Below are positions 20,601 to 30,157 of a stretch of 64,000 nt of DNA, piece after piece. The translations under genes were made by a program, and so were the position numbers. This stretch comes from Ceratobasidium sp. AG-K (Eukaryota; Basidiomycota; Agaricomycetes; Cantharellales; Ceratobasidiaceae). The DNA is taken from contig JAWNGF010000005.1 in NCBI GenBank assembly GCA_037039685.1, forward strand, positions 2,356,001-2,420,000. Reading direction: 5' to 3'. The notes below the pieces were generated by a model. That model was not told the origin of the DNA, did no database searches, and saw nothing but the letters and a program-made list of their open reading frames with translations. The first letter of the stretch is position 1. Every line of letters starts with the position of its first letter.

Positions 20601-21137
20601 TAAAGCCGCCGCCAGAACTAAGCTATACAACTCGTCAATCACTTCGTACGGGTTATTCCCACTCGAATCCGACGTATCTAGAACGTCCCTGAGTCGCTTG
20701 CGAGGGTTCTTGCTGAAGTTGGAATAACCAATATATCGCACTACAGTCACTGCATAGATGAACAGGGTTCCCGCGCGCTCCATGAGCCCCGTGATGTCAG
20801 CCTCTGACGGTTCCATCGGCGCCAGGGCTTCTCGAAGATACGTCTCGATGTCAGCTTGAACTGTGCCTTTGTCCAACTCAGAAGCCGCCGGGATATTATC
20901 CTCAGACTGGAAACGAGAATAGTCGGCACGGGGTTGGGAAAGACTGTCTCGGATTTGTGCGGGCATATTTGGTCGGGAGGTAACCGAGGGGTTGGCGTTC
21001 GCAGTACAGGCAGGGACACAGGCACTCGGGCAATACACACTCTGGTCTCTCGGGCGCCTGAACCCCTTTCGAAAGTATATTGTGGGAGTGGCTGAAGGGA
21101 GGTGGTGGTAGGTGGTAGGGTTCGAAGGGAATATCAT
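17619..21137 (-). CDS. NWD-like STAND protein lacking the NACHT domain; 14 WD40 repeats
   Basis: Three exons on the minus strand: 21137-20004, 19930-17924, 17855-17619, with GT-AG introns. The leader resembles that of the paralogue at 31661-35691, but then jumps in frame (near 20878, PAAS to ELDKGTVQ) into the helical region that follows NACHT. The P-loop half and all intervening introns are gone. Next come a helical bundle and 14 WD40 repeats of 43 residues (SVAFSPDGTRI..GS.D.TIRMWDAQSG), enough for two seven-blade propellers, and a conserved C-terminal exon (WVSPDLQPSFLIDPRNIYMI). The ATG used by the paralogue is ATA here; the upstream in-frame ATG 21137 is assumed. NWD proteins are fungal NLR-like receptors, some acting in heterokaryon incompatibility; without NACHT this one may act as decoy or binding partner, or be decaying. 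Confidence 0.75.
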
Positions 21138-21282
21138 TGATGTAACTATTTAGGTTTAGCGCCCCAGATCTCGGCCCACGAAGCCAGCACGATGCAGCCC
21201 GGGGAATACCATGGATAAGTATGCAAAGTAGCAGATCAGGAAAGCGCACATACTCTGTGGTACACACTCTCGTCTCGCCGAG

Positions 21283-21291
21283 GTTTATATA
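21283..21291 (-). promoter_or_regulatory. Possible TATA box of the NWD copy 1 gene
   Basis: TATATAAAC on the minus strand about 145 bp upstream of the assumed start at 21137. Position and sequence are compatible with a core promoter; no other support. Confidence 0.35.
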
Positions 21292-21885
21292 GAGAGAGTC
21301 CAGTGTTGGCTAACCCAGCTCGGCTTCCTCTATTTCTCATACGGATAAAATTTGATCTACTAATTGCCAATCGGACAATTGCAAACTCGGGAGCGCAGTC
21401 TCATCTCCCATCCAGAACCTCGAAGTCCGAGGATGGTTTGTTCCGCGGTTGCTCTTGAGTCAGCACTTATGCCTCGCACTCTATGCAATCTAACATTTAC
21501 AACCACAGACAGCGGTAGGTGCTTTCTCACCAAACCAAGGGCATCCGTCGACTTCGGCTTGTATCCGCTTTTGTGTACACCCATCAAACAGGGTGCCCGG
21601 GATGCGTCTGGTCACAGTTGACGGGAGCAGTTCTGTTCGTTCGAATTCACGGACCTGTCGAGATATCGATGTTCCTGCGCTTAGTTCATTACCTAAGCGC
21701 CCGTTATGGCTCACGGTATTCCTTATTGTATGTACCAATACCATGACAACTCATCTAAGGTCCAGATGCTCACACTACCCCGATTGGCGGCAAGTGAAGG
21801 ACAGTTGAAGGCCTGGGCTAAAACCTGCCGGGACTGACAAGTGTGCCGTGCCTGCTTTCTCCACATGGATCCACCACGATTCGCC

Positions 21886-22668
21886 ATGGCAGATCAGACT
21901 CGTCAACCACGTAAACCAAAAAGACTAGTTGTATTCATCACTGGTACGCTCCTCGAGTGCCAACCCACCTTCGTACTGTACCTAACTTTGGTTATGCTCG
22001 CTTAATCCAACCTCCAGATATCGTCGGACAGTTCAGTTAGTGTCTCTCAGTTTGCTATTCTGTCGGATGCTGAGGTTATTTCAGACCCAAGGCTGTGCGT
22101 GGACAACAACGGGCCATTCAAACAAGTTGTTATCCCATTGGAACTCGATCCAATCGACCTTAAGTTAATAAATATAAATTTATGCTACGTGCGAATGGTT
22201 GGTTGGTAGCTGATGAGGGTGAGCCCATCGTTTGCCTCATTTCGTGGGAGATAATTGATTGACCCTCAAGGTGAAGCTGTTGAGCATTGGTGATTGATCA
22301 ATCAGCCCAAAAACTGGAGGGCCCTTGTCGCGGTATATTGGTCTATTGTCAATAGCCACCTCCCAGGGGATGAGGTTATGTGGGACTTGTCATTGTCACT
22401 TCAATATGTAAAGCTAATGCTCGAACCTGATAGTATAATTGTGGACTGCAGTCAGGAAGAAGAAATATCTTGTATGGCGAGTTTATTAGTGAAATGCTTG
22501 GTACGTTGCTCTATTCAGCAACAACACTTGTCTGACTAACTTTAATATACTACGGCAGTAACGCCCCGTGAGGTTCATCGTAAAATTGTATGGGGAACTT
22601 CACTTCGCTTGTTCAGCTTGAAGCGACGACGTCTTGTTCATCCACTACCAATTCATGTCAAGTGAGTC
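21886..22668 (+). pseudogene. Unrecognised multi-exon gene, copy 1 (degenerate)
   Basis: Homologous to 40153-40942. The first exon starts MADQTRQPRKPKRLVVFIT, then small exons with splice sites matching the other copy, including GTACGC/CCAG and a TTTCAG acceptor at about 22085. The third exon carries a one-base loss near 22175 relative to copy 2, and an in-frame TGA appears near 22288, so this copy is broken. I recognise no domain; the encoded part is basic at the N-terminus. It lies in the same relative position downstream of the NWD duplicate as copy 2. Confidence 0.45.
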
Positions 22669-23713
22669 TATAATCTTGCCCACTGCGAATGTTACTAATG
22701 CGGTTCAAGTGGTGTTGCCGTCAACTGTCGTTGAGTAAAATCCTATTTCTCATACTCCATCACATACGGCCAAAAATCGCTGGCCTCAAGATATTGGGTA
22801 CATAACCAAGTTACCAAGCTGCATGACTATATTTTTTGCGGTAGGAAATGACTCCCGGAAATCGAGTCATGTGAAATAACTGTCTGCTGGTCCTGATGGT
22901 AGCCTGCCGCACACTGTCACACACGTCGTGTGTTCGAAAGACGGAAAACGCCCCTCAAAATGCCTAACCACACGGACATTTACTAGACACGTTTCATCTC
23001 AAGCAGTGAGTCTGTTCTTCACTCACACCAAGGCCGCATGTTGATCAATTCCCCTATTGAGAATTATTTCTTTGATACGTCTTTTGAGGGCCATCAGCGT
23101 ACTATTGTAAGCTTTGATTGATTATTTTGCGCCTTTGCGGGCATCTTCGGCTCGGTACTACTATTGATGCATTTATTTGGCTCGCCATGATGCACCTGGT
23201 AGGCTACCAACAATGATACACTGTAGAATGGAATACCTCCGTGCCGGTGTGGACCCGTGCATATAAGGGCAATTGAATTCGCAATTGTTAGGGAGAAACG
23301 TTGTGCCACCCGCATCTAAAGAGGAAGCGCCAGGAATGCGTTGGTATCAAGTCAACCATTATAGTTATGGTCACCTCAATTATCTCAGGTGGCCGCAGTT
23401 ATTGTGTTGAGGTATCCTACGTATTTGGCGCCCTGTTCTTGAAGTTGAAAAACTATGCGATTCTGAAAAATTTTCGACCCAGCTTTGAATCCCGCACACT
23501 TCTGAGCATGGGCTGATATCGGGCAGTAAAAATATGATCGTATGGTTATTCACCTCTACAAAGTGAGGCATATGCCCCGGCCAGAGACTCATATGAACTT
23601 TTCGTCAACAATCGTTCCACTAAGCATCTTGCATCACACTTTGAGAGGAGAGAGACTCAGAGGTTAGCTTATGCATCAATATACTCACTTTTGGGGACCC
23701 TGTGTTTCCGATA
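22669..23713. other. Intergenic within the duplication
   Basis: No gene seen. Patches at 23230-23300 (GTGGACCCGTGCATATAAGGG) resemble 41367-41430, consistent with the segmental duplication. Confidence 0.45.
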
Positions 23714-24193
23714 GACCAGCCGACTATGCCTTTGTCCTGGTTCACAAGCAGACGCGTATGGAAACTGGCAATTCCGCTGCACAACCCAGAACTTTTCCTC
23801 GGTCATGGCTCGTGCCGCCAAGTTGATCATTGTCCAAGGTGAGACGATTAGCTTATTACCGCGCTTCGATTTTGATAAATAATTATCCTAAAGCCGAGGA
23901 GATCGTCCCCATTGGTGCAATTGACCCACAGCATGTCCATGTCCCAGGCGTATACGTAGACCGGGTTGTTCCTGCGACGGCGCCAAAGGAGATCGAGTTT
24001 AGGGCTACCACGCCGGACAAGAACGCTGCTGTTGGTACGTGTTTTGCGTGTTGATGAGTGGTCAAATGCAAACGACGGTTATTGGTAGATCTCGAGGCGG
24101 CTTTGGGCGAAAAGGGTGAGGCTTGTGAACACTGCAAGAGAATCATGAGGCGTGCAGCCAAGGAATTGAATGACGGTTACTATGCGAATCTTG
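23714..24193 (+). pseudogene. Fragment of succinyl-CoA:3-ketoacid CoA-transferase gene
   Basis: Corresponds to exons 4-6 of the complete gene at 43041-43523, with the two introns between them retained, so it is a DNA-level duplicate and not a retrocopy. Conserved blocks include [10 protein letters not shown] and the segment around [10 protein letters not shown]. The N-terminal exons and the catalytic-glutamate exon are absent: the copy starts inside exon 4 and is lost after exon 6, close to the LINE 3' end at about 24310. Confidence 0.85.
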
Positions 24194-24309
24194 GTGAGTT
24201 GACATCGCACCACTTGGGTACCGCGAAATGAAAGCTATACGTGACGATTAAGGATCGGATTCTGCCTGTCCTCAATTCCAAATGCTCGAAGGCAGGATCA
24301 CGTGCAGCT

Positions 24310-24533
24310 AGATTTTTTGAATACATCTTTAACGAGCTACATGAACACAAGGTCAAACCGCTCAGGGAAAAAGAACAACCACAGATCTGAAAAGAAAATA
24401 GGAAGGAAACACAGTCCACACAAAGGTAACTCAGGCACGGTCAGAAGAGAAAACCCACGAGGGGTAGTGAGAAACTCAGCAAAGGGAAATAGAACAAATC
24501 CTTAAGAATACTCAGACGCTGATGAGTCCTTGA
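24310..24533 (-). mobile_element. LINE copy 1, 3' end (continues at 29886)
   Basis: Minus-strand 3' end of a non-LTR retrotransposon. The last codons of its ORF2 run from the right flank of the copia element across the target site into about 24533-24507, followed by a 3' untranslated part ending at a short T-run near 24311. The segment from 24316 (GAATACATCTTTAACGAGC) is shared with the second LINE at 36034, placing both in one family. Confidence 0.65.
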
Positions 24534-24758
24534 TGTAGAAATAAGAATGTAGATATACAACTGAATGTATCTACAATGCTTAGCGCAGCCCGAGTAATGA
24601 GACAAATGAATATATTGGCTGTTGGACAACTACATCGTACCAGCTCTTTATATACACGGGTGAAAACCAAAACAAGCGTAAGCAATGTACACGTACGCTG
24701 GTCTCGATTGTACAGGAATGTTCTATGTGTATATACATGTAAATAATAGATTTCAACA
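24534..24758 (-). repeat. 3' LTR of copia element
   Basis: 225 bp, TGTAGAAAT...ATTTCAACA, identical base for base to the LTR at 29661-29885. Just inside lies the polypurine tract (read on minus: GAGGGGGAG, 24759-24767). Target duplication CTTGA at 24529-24533 and 29886-29890. Confidence 0.97.
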
Positions 24759-24839
24759 CTCCCCCTCAATCGAGCGAGCGTACACGTTCAACAAAATGAG
24801 TTAAACATTGGGAACTTCAGTATACACAAAAAATCAATT

Positions 24840-27800
24840 TCAATTCCAAAGGTAATCATCCTCATCCATGAAAAGTTGTTGGCCCATAATGGATCCAACA
24901 AGATAAGCGAACCGAGGAGTTGGTAGTGCCTTGGTGAAGGCATCGGCTAAGTTGTCTTGAGTAGGTACGTATACCATTCGAATCTTGCCGTTGTTGATCG
25001 CATCGCGTACGAAGTGATGGCGGATGTCGATGTGCTTTGATCGAGCATGGTATTGCAACTCGGTCGTAAGTGTGAGTGCAGCAAGGTTGTCGGATGCGAT
25101 CGTTGTCGGGTCATTGGATGTGAGGCAGAGTTCTGAAAAGAACTGTCGGAGCCATAGAGCTTGAGTACTGGCCTGAGAGATTGCCATGTACTCGGCCTCC
25201 ATAGTCGAAAGGGCAACCGTGGCCTGTTTCTTGGCGCTCCAAGAGACTGCTGTACCTCCGACAAGGAAAACGGACCCAGAAATCGATTTACGATCGATAG
25301 CGTTGGATCCCCAGTCAGCATCCGAGTAACCTAGTTCGCCAATGTTGGCACTACTGTCCGATTGATAAGTGAGACCCATGTAAGATGTCCCCTTGAGATA
25401 ACGAAAGACACGTTTTACAGCGGTAACGTGGGCAGGCCCAAAACAACTCGAAAATTGCGACAGGTATGTCACAGCGAATGCGATGTCGGGGCGAGTGCAA
25501 AGCGCCGCATACATGAGCTTTCCGACCATGGTAGCATAGGGGTAATCGGGGCGCTGTCCTTCGTGCTTTGCAAGGACAGTGGTCGGGCTGATTGGCGTGT
25601 CAGCAGGATAGGCATTGATGAGGCCAGCTTGTTCGACGATTGAGTCGATGTATGCGGTCTGCTTAAGCACTAGAATGCGCTTAGAGCGTTCGCGCTCGAT
25701 CTGCATGCCTAGAAAGTGTCGTACAGGCCCTAAGTCGCGCATATCAAACGTTGCAAGCAGTTCGCGGATGACGTTATTGGTATCTAGGGGTGTAGTGATG
25801 ACAAGCAAGTCGTCGACGTGTACAGCAATGATGGAAACCTGTAAGATACCAAGAGCAGTGCTCATGCGAGTGTAGATGCACGAGTCTGTAAGCAATGGGT
25901 GGTAGCCTATCGCGCGTAGCTTGCCGTCGAGGGTGCGGTTCCAGGATCGACCAGATTGCTTAAGGCCATAGAGTGATCGGCGGAGACGAAGGACGTGGTC
26001 GCTGCCGTCCGAGAAGTATGGGATTTGTTCCATGTAGAGCTCTTCCGCAAGCTCTGCGTGTAGGAATGCAGATACAACATCGAGTTGCCGAATGTCCCAA
26101 TTGAAATGATTGGCAAGGGCAAGGAGGATGCGAATAGCCTCAAGGCGCACGAGAGGGGCATAAGTGTCTTCATAGTCTTGCCCAGGCTTCTGAGTATAAC
26201 CCTTGGCAACTACTCTTGATTTATGGCGTGAAATCTTGCCGGTCTCGTCGCGTTTGTGTTGCATAACCCACTGGCAGCCTATAACGTTGGTTCCTGGCGG
26301 CGGACGGGGTACGAGTTCAAAGACCTTGAGTCGAATGAGGTTGGCAACCTCAGCAGCCATTGCCTTGCGCCATTCTTCAGCATCAGGTGATTGGAGAGCT
26401 TGAGCAACAGTCGGCGTGTCTTTGCTGTTGGCAGCACAACTAGCGAACGCCTGGTCGCCAATGCAAGTGTCGAAGGAGATTTCTTCAGCAGGCAAGTCAT
26501 CAAGTACGCAAGAGGGCGTCAAAGGCGGCGTCAGAGGCAGAGGAACAGGAATAGGCAAGTGGAAAGGTTCGGGAGGGTCGTAAGAACAAATATGAACGTT
26601 GTCAAGGGAGGTTTCAAGTTCAGGGAGTTCGGCGATCGATTCTGTGCTCGCTTCCGATGGAGGATAGGCGAGTACGAGTGTTGGAAGATCAGCATATAGG
26701 TCGTGCCAATCGTCAGCGCAAAAGCTTGCTGTCTCGCCTTGCGGTTTAGGCTCTTCCTGGCCTTCGATCTTGATCGTTATACCGCCTCGTTCTTTCTCCA
26801 GCGAGATTGCAGGTGCATTCGGATTGCTCCGACGAGTCTGGATGCCTTGGCGCGTACTGTATGCATTTAGGCGTTCGAGTGACCGCGTAGTGGACAGGCG
26901 GGGAACACGAGGCATGAGAGTGCGAGTAGATGAAGATTTGAGAACAGGTGCGCTTTCAGTCTTTGGCTTGGGAGAGGGAGCTGAATGCGCTGGCTTTTGC
27001 TCCTGTTTTGTCTCTCCTTTTATACCGTTTTGCTGCTCCGTTTTCTCTGTTTTAATTTCGCTTTCTCCCCCTGTTTTTGCCATTTCTACTGGTCGTTTCG
27101 CCATGCTGTCTTCTTCCTTCCTTTCCTCCCCCTCAGCAGGTGGAACGACCGGTTCACCCAGTTCTAAGTCGCCTGGCTGATCGCCTGATACCTCGGAAAA
27201 CCTCGGAAAGGTAATATTCCGTGAGTGTAGTATCTTGGGTATGCCTTTCTTGTAGTAGCGCCAACTCTTGCCTTGGTAATCGGAAATTCCTGTAAATATT
27301 GCCTTGAATGTTTTTGGATCGAGTTTTGATCGTTCTCCTTGATTGAGTACATAACATATCGTTCCCCAAGGGCGAAGAATACTAATATTTGGTCGTTTCC
27401 CCCAGAATGACTCGTATGGGGTCAGCTGATATTGCCCGTGTACTTGGGTAGGTGTTCTGTTCTTCAGATAGCACGCATATGCGACTGCTTCATTCCATAG
27501 GAATAGAGGTGCATTAGCTTCGATTAACATTGCTCGAGCCTTCTCGACAAGTGTTCGATTCAATCTCTCAGCGATTCCGTTTTGTGGAGACGAGTATGGA
27601 GCTGTTGTCTCCATTATTGTTCCTTTCTTTGCTGCATGGTCCTTCCAATCCTTGTTCACAAATTCGCCTCCATTATCGAATCGTATCCTCTTGATATTCT
27701 TGTCTTTTTGGGTGTTAACCATCGCCTCAAATGCTTTGTATTCATTGAGTGTTTCGTCCTTGTGTCTAAGAAAGCCTAGACGTGTAAAACGAGTCGCTAC

Positions 27801-29585
27801 ATCTGTGAATGAGACATAGTATCGATATTTGCCTATGGAGGCAACTTTGGATGGTCCCCAGACGTCGGTAACTACTAATTCGCCTATTTCCTTGATTTCC
27901 GACTTCGATTCCTTTGGGAACGGCCTTGTATGCGCCTTGGCTTGAATGCATGTTTCGCATTCGAAGTCTAGTCCCTCTGGACTGTCTGCTACTTCCATTC
28001 CTTCTACTGCGTTCATTCGCTTTAGCCTCTGCAAAGTTTGCGCTCCGATATGGCCCAGTATCTTGTGCCAATCGAACCAGGTTCGTCCCGTCTGTTTGTG
28101 TAGGACGATTTCGTTGCTTTTGTTCGATTTTTCAGGTTGTATGCGCTGTGTTTGGCAGTTCATATGCCATAGGCTTCCGTTGGATCGCTCCGAGGACTTC
28201 TGTCCAGTCGCTATTCTATTTCCATCCTTGTTTGCTATTGTGAGTGTTTGTCCATCCATGTTAACGTGATAGCCTTCGTCGGTGACGAGTGAAAGGCTAA
28301 TTAGGTTTGTCGGACATGTGGGCACGTGAGCAACATTTTGTAACGTAATGTTGGTGTACTCGGTTCCTTGTTTATTGAGGATGCTTCGTAAGTTTATTGT
28401 TCCTCGACCTAAAATCGGTTCTCTTCCAGTCACGCCAGTCACAGTGCCTGTGGAAGGTCTATATTCGGTAAATGCGTCCCGATCTCGTGCTATGTGAGTG
28501 GTAGTGCCACTATCGGCAATCCAGGCCTCTGATGATCGGCTAATCATCGCTGTTTCATCAAGTGCGGCTGTAAATGCGTAGTTCTCGTCCTCTGGGGTGG
28601 AATCGGTGGCTATATGCGCTCGGTTAGGGTGTTGTTTGTTCCGAGGAGGTCTGTTGTATCGTTTGTTTTGCTGTTGTCCTTTGTGGTGCTGATTGTTTGC
28701 GTTATTCTTATGCGCTCCACCTCCCGGTTGCCGACATTCGGCAGCCCAGTGACCCGTGCGGCCACAGTTATTGCATTTGGTGTTCGATTTATCGATCGAT
28801 CGTGTATTCGGACGTGGTGGGAATGTATTTGACTTGAACTTGTTGTTCCCAGGCTTGTTATTGCCATAAAAGGCTGTGTGTGCATCGTTTTTAGTATTTC
28901 TTCTGTGAGCTTCGGCCATAATTCTTGCTCGTAAATCGCTAATCTGATTTGCTTGTATGTTTGCGTTCGTCCGATCGAATTGGAAGCTTATTGATTGCGT
29001 GAATGTGTCCCATGACTCGGGAAGGCTGGCTACAAGTGTTGTAATGAAATCGATCTCGGTACAGGAGCCGGGATCAATATCATTGATCTGCTGGAACCAG
29101 TCGCGCATCTTGCGGACATGTTCCTCGATATCGTCATTCTCGTTCATCCGCTGACTGAAGAAGCGGCGGCGTAGTCCAATGAGCCCAATTGTCCCTTGGA
29201 CTTGGAATGTTGATGATAAGAGCTCCCACGCGTCAGCTGATCGTGTGCAGCCTTGTATATGCGTGAGCACATGGCCATCGACCCGTAAACGGATGTGCGA
29301 TAGCGCCTTGCGGTCCAGTTTGACCCATTCGGTAAATGTACCATTATCGTGCATTTCAACAATTTCAGATGGCTGATTTCCTTCATCATCCTTGGGTGGT
29401 GTCACCGTGACTTGTAGTCGGTCAGGTGGGCATTCTTTGCTTCGATTCACGTATTGATATAGATCTAAATCGGTCAGTATATCTTCCATTTGGATTCTCC
29501 AAACGTTATAGTTCTCAGTGCCACGCAGAGGGGCAATGCGGTGTAGGCTTGTGCTACCCGAGCTAGAAGTCGTCGCTTCTGCCAT
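24840..29585 (-). CDS. Copia Gag-Pol polyprotein, 1581 residues
   Basis: A single frame without stops. N-terminal Gag (residues about 1-270), zinc knuckle CNNCGRTGHWAAEC (C-X2-C-X4-H-X4-C), aspartic protease AWIADSGTTTH, GAG-pre-integrase HHCC finger (WHKILGHIG, then CETCIQAKAH), integrase core with DVWGP, RFDNGGEF and the E of NGIAERLNRT, and a low-complexity linker. Then come RT with WVMQHKRDETG, QLDVVSAFLHA and the catalytic VHVDDLLV (H in place of the common Y), and RNase H with SWSAKKQATVALSTMEAEY and KHIDIRHHF. Integrase before RT defines copia order. Gag and Pol share one frame with no visible recoding site, so Gag excess would have to come from processing or splicing. Confidence 0.97.
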   Translation of the reverse strand: MAEATTSSSGSTSLHRIAPLRGTENYNVWRIQMEDILTDLDLYQYVNRSKECPPDRLQVTVTPPKDDEGNQPSEIVEMHDNGTFTEWVKLDRKALSHIRLRVDGHVLTHIQGCTRSADAWELLSSTFQVQGTIGLIGLRRRFFSQRMNENDDIEEHVRKMRDWFQQINDIDPGSCTEIDFITTLVASLPESWDTFTQSISFQFDRTNANIQANQISDLRARIMAEAHRRNTKNDAHTAFYGNNKPGNNKFKSNTFPPRPNTRSIDKSNTKCNNCGRTGHWAAECRQPGGGAHKNNANNQHHKGQQQNKRYNRPPRNKQHPNRAHIATDSTPEDENYAFTAALDETAMISRSSEAWIADSGTTTHIARDRDAFTEYRPSTGTVTGVTGREPILGRGTINLRSILNKQGTEYTNITLQNVAHVPTCPTNLISLSLVTDEGYHVNMDGQTLTIANKDGNRIATGQKSSERSNGSLWHMNCQTQRIQPEKSNKSNEIVLHKQTGRTWFDWHKILGHIGAQTLQRLKRMNAVEGMEVADSPEGLDFECETCIQAKAHTRPFPKESKSEIKEIGELVVTDVWGPSKVASIGKYRYYVSFTDVATRFTRLGFLRHKDETLNEYKAFEAMVNTQKDKNIKRIRFDNGGEFVNKDWKDHAAKKGTIMETTAPYSSPQNGIAERLNRTLVEKARAMLIEANAPLFLWNEAVAYACYLKNRTPTQVHGQYQLTPYESFWGKRPNISILRPWGTICYVLNQGERSKLDPKTFKAIFTGISDYQGKSWRYYKKGIPKILHSRNITFPRFSEVSGDQPGDLELGEPVVPPAEGEERKEEDSMAKRPVEMAKTGGESEIKTEKTEQQNGIKGETKQEQKPAHSAPSPKPKTESAPVLKSSSTRTLMPRVPRLSTTRSLERLNAYSTRQGIQTRRSNPNAPAISLEKERGGITIKIEGQEEPKPQGETASFCADDWHDLYADLPTLVLAYPPSEASTESIAELPELETSLDNVHICSYDPPEPFHLPIPVPLPLTPPLTPSCVLDDLPAEEISFDTCIGDQAFASCAANSKDTPTVAQALQSPDAEEWRKAMAAEVANLIRLKVFELVPRPPPGTNVIGCQWVMQHKRDETGKISRHKSRVVAKGYTQKPGQDYEDTYAPLVRLEAIRILLALANHFNWDIRQLDVVSAFLHAELAEELYMEQIPYFSDGSDHVLRLRRSLYGLKQSGRSWNRTLDGKLRAIGYHPLLTDSCIYTRMSTALGILQVSIIAVHVDDLLVITTPLDTNNVIRELLATFDMRDLGPVRHFLGMQIERERSKRILVLKQTAYIDSIVEQAGLINAYPADTPISPTTVLAKHEGQRPDYPYATMVGKLMYAALCTRPDIAFAVTYLSQFSSCFGPAHVTAVKRVFRYLKGTSYMGLTYQSDSSANIGELGYSDADWGSNAIDRKSISGSVFLVGGTAVSWSAKKQATVALSTMEAEYMAISQASTQALWLRQFFSELCLTSNDPTTIASDNLAALTLTTELQYHARSKHIDIRHHFVRDAINNGKIRMVYVPTQDNLADAFTKALPTPRFAYLVGSIMGQQLFMDEDDYLWN

Positions 29586-29645
29586 GGTTTCGGCTGTATC
29601 GATGCTAAGCGGCCAATAATCGATGATCTAGGTTAGTAGCCTTCT

Positions 29646-29660
29646 GCAGGGCTCATAACC
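29646..29660 (-). other. Copia primer-binding site for half initiator-Met tRNA
   Basis: The plus strand reads GCAGGGCTCATAACC directly against the 5' LTR. This equals the anticodon arm of yeast initiator tRNA-Met as I remember it (CAT anticodon inside), so the element RNA is complementary to the tRNA interior. Drosophila copia uses such a half-tRNA primer. Confidence 0.75.
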
Positions 29661-29885
29661 TGTAGAAATAAGAATGTAGATATACAACTGAATGTATCTA
29701 CAATGCTTAGCGCAGCCCGAGTAATGAGACAAATGAATATATTGGCTGTTGGACAACTACATCGTACCAGCTCTTTATATACACGGGTGAAAACCAAAAC
29801 AAGCGTAAGCAATGTACACGTACGCTGGTCTCGATTGTACAGGAATGTTCTATGTGTATATACATGTAAATAATAGATTTCAACA
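29661..29885 (-). repeat. 5' LTR of copia element
   Basis: 225 bp, identical to 24534-24758. It contains TATATAAAG on the minus strand (29772-29782 region), a plausible core promoter. Confidence 0.97.
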
Positions 29886-30157
29886 CTTGACAAAGCTGGC
29901 CAGAGCCATAAGACCGGAATGAGTACCAAACAACCTGGCAATGCCGGGGGGGGGGGGGTTGGAGACTGCACGCAAATGTCTCCTGGCCTCGTCGTGCAAC
30001 GGGCAATCCAGTAGGATGTGCCTTATGGTCTGAACATCAGCCTCTCCGCAGGCGCGCGAGGGGTCTTTAGTCAGAACGAAACGTGGGAAATATTCGCCGG
30101 CGCCGTAGTGTCCTAACATCTGACGTGCGGCTAGATATGGAAGGCTTGGTCTCCAGG
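29886..30157 (-). pseudogene. LINE copy 1, C-terminal end of ORF2
   Basis: Minus-strand reading gives TWRPSLPYLAARQMLGHYG, then a zinc-binding tail ACGEAD...RHILLDC (CG...H-X4-C) typical of fungal LINE ORF2 C-termini after the RNase H. A 13-G run (29946-29958) encodes four prolines in it. The frame continues across the copia target site into 24533-24507, where it stops. Upstream of about 30158 the sequence belongs to the duplicated NWD flank, so the LINE is 5'-truncated. Its own target duplication was not found. Confidence 0.7.

Larger units (their letters stand above)
24534..29885 (-). mobile_element. Ty1/copia retrotransposon, apparently intact and young
   Basis: A 5352-bp element with identical 225-bp LTRs, perfect 5-bp target duplication, polypurine tract, primer site and one uninterrupted gag-pol ORF. 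It inserted into the last codons of a LINE ORF2. No internal damage was found. Confidence 0.97.

Noticed and set aside
24519..24540. CTGATGAGTC followed by GAAAT, reminiscent of a hammerhead ribozyme core
   Set aside because: No complementary stem II and no properly placed GAAA and stem III; the bases are the end of LINE ORF2 plus the start of the copia LTR.
27914..28269. ORFs on the plus strand within the copia element
   Set aside because: Antisense to the intact Gag-Pol frame; no independent support.
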